From an uncultured Fretibacterium sp. (GTDB taxonomy: Bacteria > Synergistota > Synergistia > Synergistales > Aminobacteriaceae), in contig CALBPU010000130.1 of NCBI GenBank assembly GCA_937899395.1, forward strand, positions 1 to 6,619: 6,619 nt of DNA. The letters are read 5' to 3'. The first letter of the stretch is position 1. Every line of letters starts with the position of its first letter. Of the stretch, positions 6,355 through 6,619 are shown one piece after another. The notes beneath the pieces are model-generated. The model was not told the DNA's origin and made no database searches. It was given only the letters and a program-made list of their open reading frames with translations. A program made the position numbers and the translations under genes.

Positions 6355-6619
6355 ATGGGTTTCCAGTATTCTAACGAGAGGAACGTACAGATACTTGTAT
6401 CACTCCTCAAAGCTCACGGAATAAAAAAGGTCATAGCATCACCAGGCACCACAAATCTGAGCTTTGTGGCGTCTCTCCAGCATGACGGCAGCTTCGAGAT
6501 GTATTCCGCAGTTGATGAACGCGGAGCTGCGTATATGGCTGTAGGGATGTCTTTTGAGAGCGGTGAGCCTGTAGTGATTACCTGCACGGGAGCAACAGCA
6601 TCACGCAATTATCTTCCTG
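6355..6619 (+). CDS. MenD-like thiamine diphosphate-binding enzyme, N-terminal part
   Basis: The first 88 codons of a gene cut by the window end. The protein resembles the N-terminal pyrimidine-binding domain of thiamine diphosphate enzymes, closest in pattern to MenD. An opening helix (NVQILVSLLKAHGIKKV, 10-26) leads to ASPGTTN (28-34), VDERGAAYMAVG (53-64), where E55 is the likely cofactor-activating glutamate, and EPVVITCTGATASRNYLP (71-88). Real MenD makes an intermediate of menaquinone synthesis. Similar proteins of unclear role also occur in surface-polysaccharide gene clusters, and SPGTTN in place of MenD's SPGSR favours such a relative, so I give no symbol. The ATG at 6355 follows AAAGGA (6338-6343) by 11 bases. 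GC is about 49%, above the rest of the window. Residues 18-33 are encoded by the second repeat copy. Confidence 0.85.
   Translation, partial: MGFQYSNERNVQILVSLLKAHGIKKVIASPGTTNLSFVASLQHDGSFEMYSAVDERGAAYMAVGMSFESGEPVVITCTGATASRNYLP
6404..6455 (+). repeat. Direct repeat copy 2, inside the MenD-like gene
   Basis: The in-gene member of the 52-base repeat pair. It covers codons 17-33, including the SPGTT cofactor-region motif. Since the protein sequence here fits the family, this is the original copy and the upstream one is derived from it or from a close paralogue. Confidence 0.9.

Overview
The window is a bacterial chromosomal segment of about 40% GC in the lines I counted by hand, with compact genes and clear Shine-Dalgarno sites. 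TctC has a plain type I signal peptide and no lipobox. A free periplasmic binding protein fits a two-membrane (diderm) bacterium better than a Gram-positive one. A tctCBA tricarboxylate transporter in an AT-rich genome would suit an anaerobe such as a member of Synergistota or Negativicutes. That placement is inference; no rRNA or marker gene here settles it.

Left half, minus strand (about 3074 down to 45): five genes lie head to tail with gaps of at most 12 bases or with overlaps. In transcription order they are a small nitroreductase, an RHH/RelB-type antitoxin, a RelE/ParE-type toxin, threonine synthase (thrC) and homoserine kinase (thrB). A rho-independent terminator follows thrB. ThrB and ThrC carry out the last two steps from homoserine to threonine. 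The toxin-antitoxin pair sits between an unrelated redox gene and thrC, and no promoter is visible between it and thrC, so threonine synthesis may be transcribed through the toxin-antitoxin genes.

Right half, plus strand (3190 to 6162): after a 115-base divergent intergenic region come tctC, tctB and tctA, encoding the binding protein, the small membrane subunit and the large membrane subunit of a tripartite tricarboxylate transporter. The three genes are 9 and 15 bases apart and probably form one operon, with a TTGTTT-17-TATAAT promoter upstream and a hairpin downstream.

Right edge (6163 to 6619): a 192-base intergenic region holds the hairpin, an extended -10 element and a 52-base near-exact copy (51/52) of part of the next gene. 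That gene starts at 6355, is cut by the window end, and encodes the N-terminus of a MenD-like thiamine diphosphate enzyme. Its GC is about 49%, higher than that of its neighbours. The displaced repeat is the least explained structure in the window, followed by the toxin-antitoxin pair placed tightly against thrC. I see no wholly new system.
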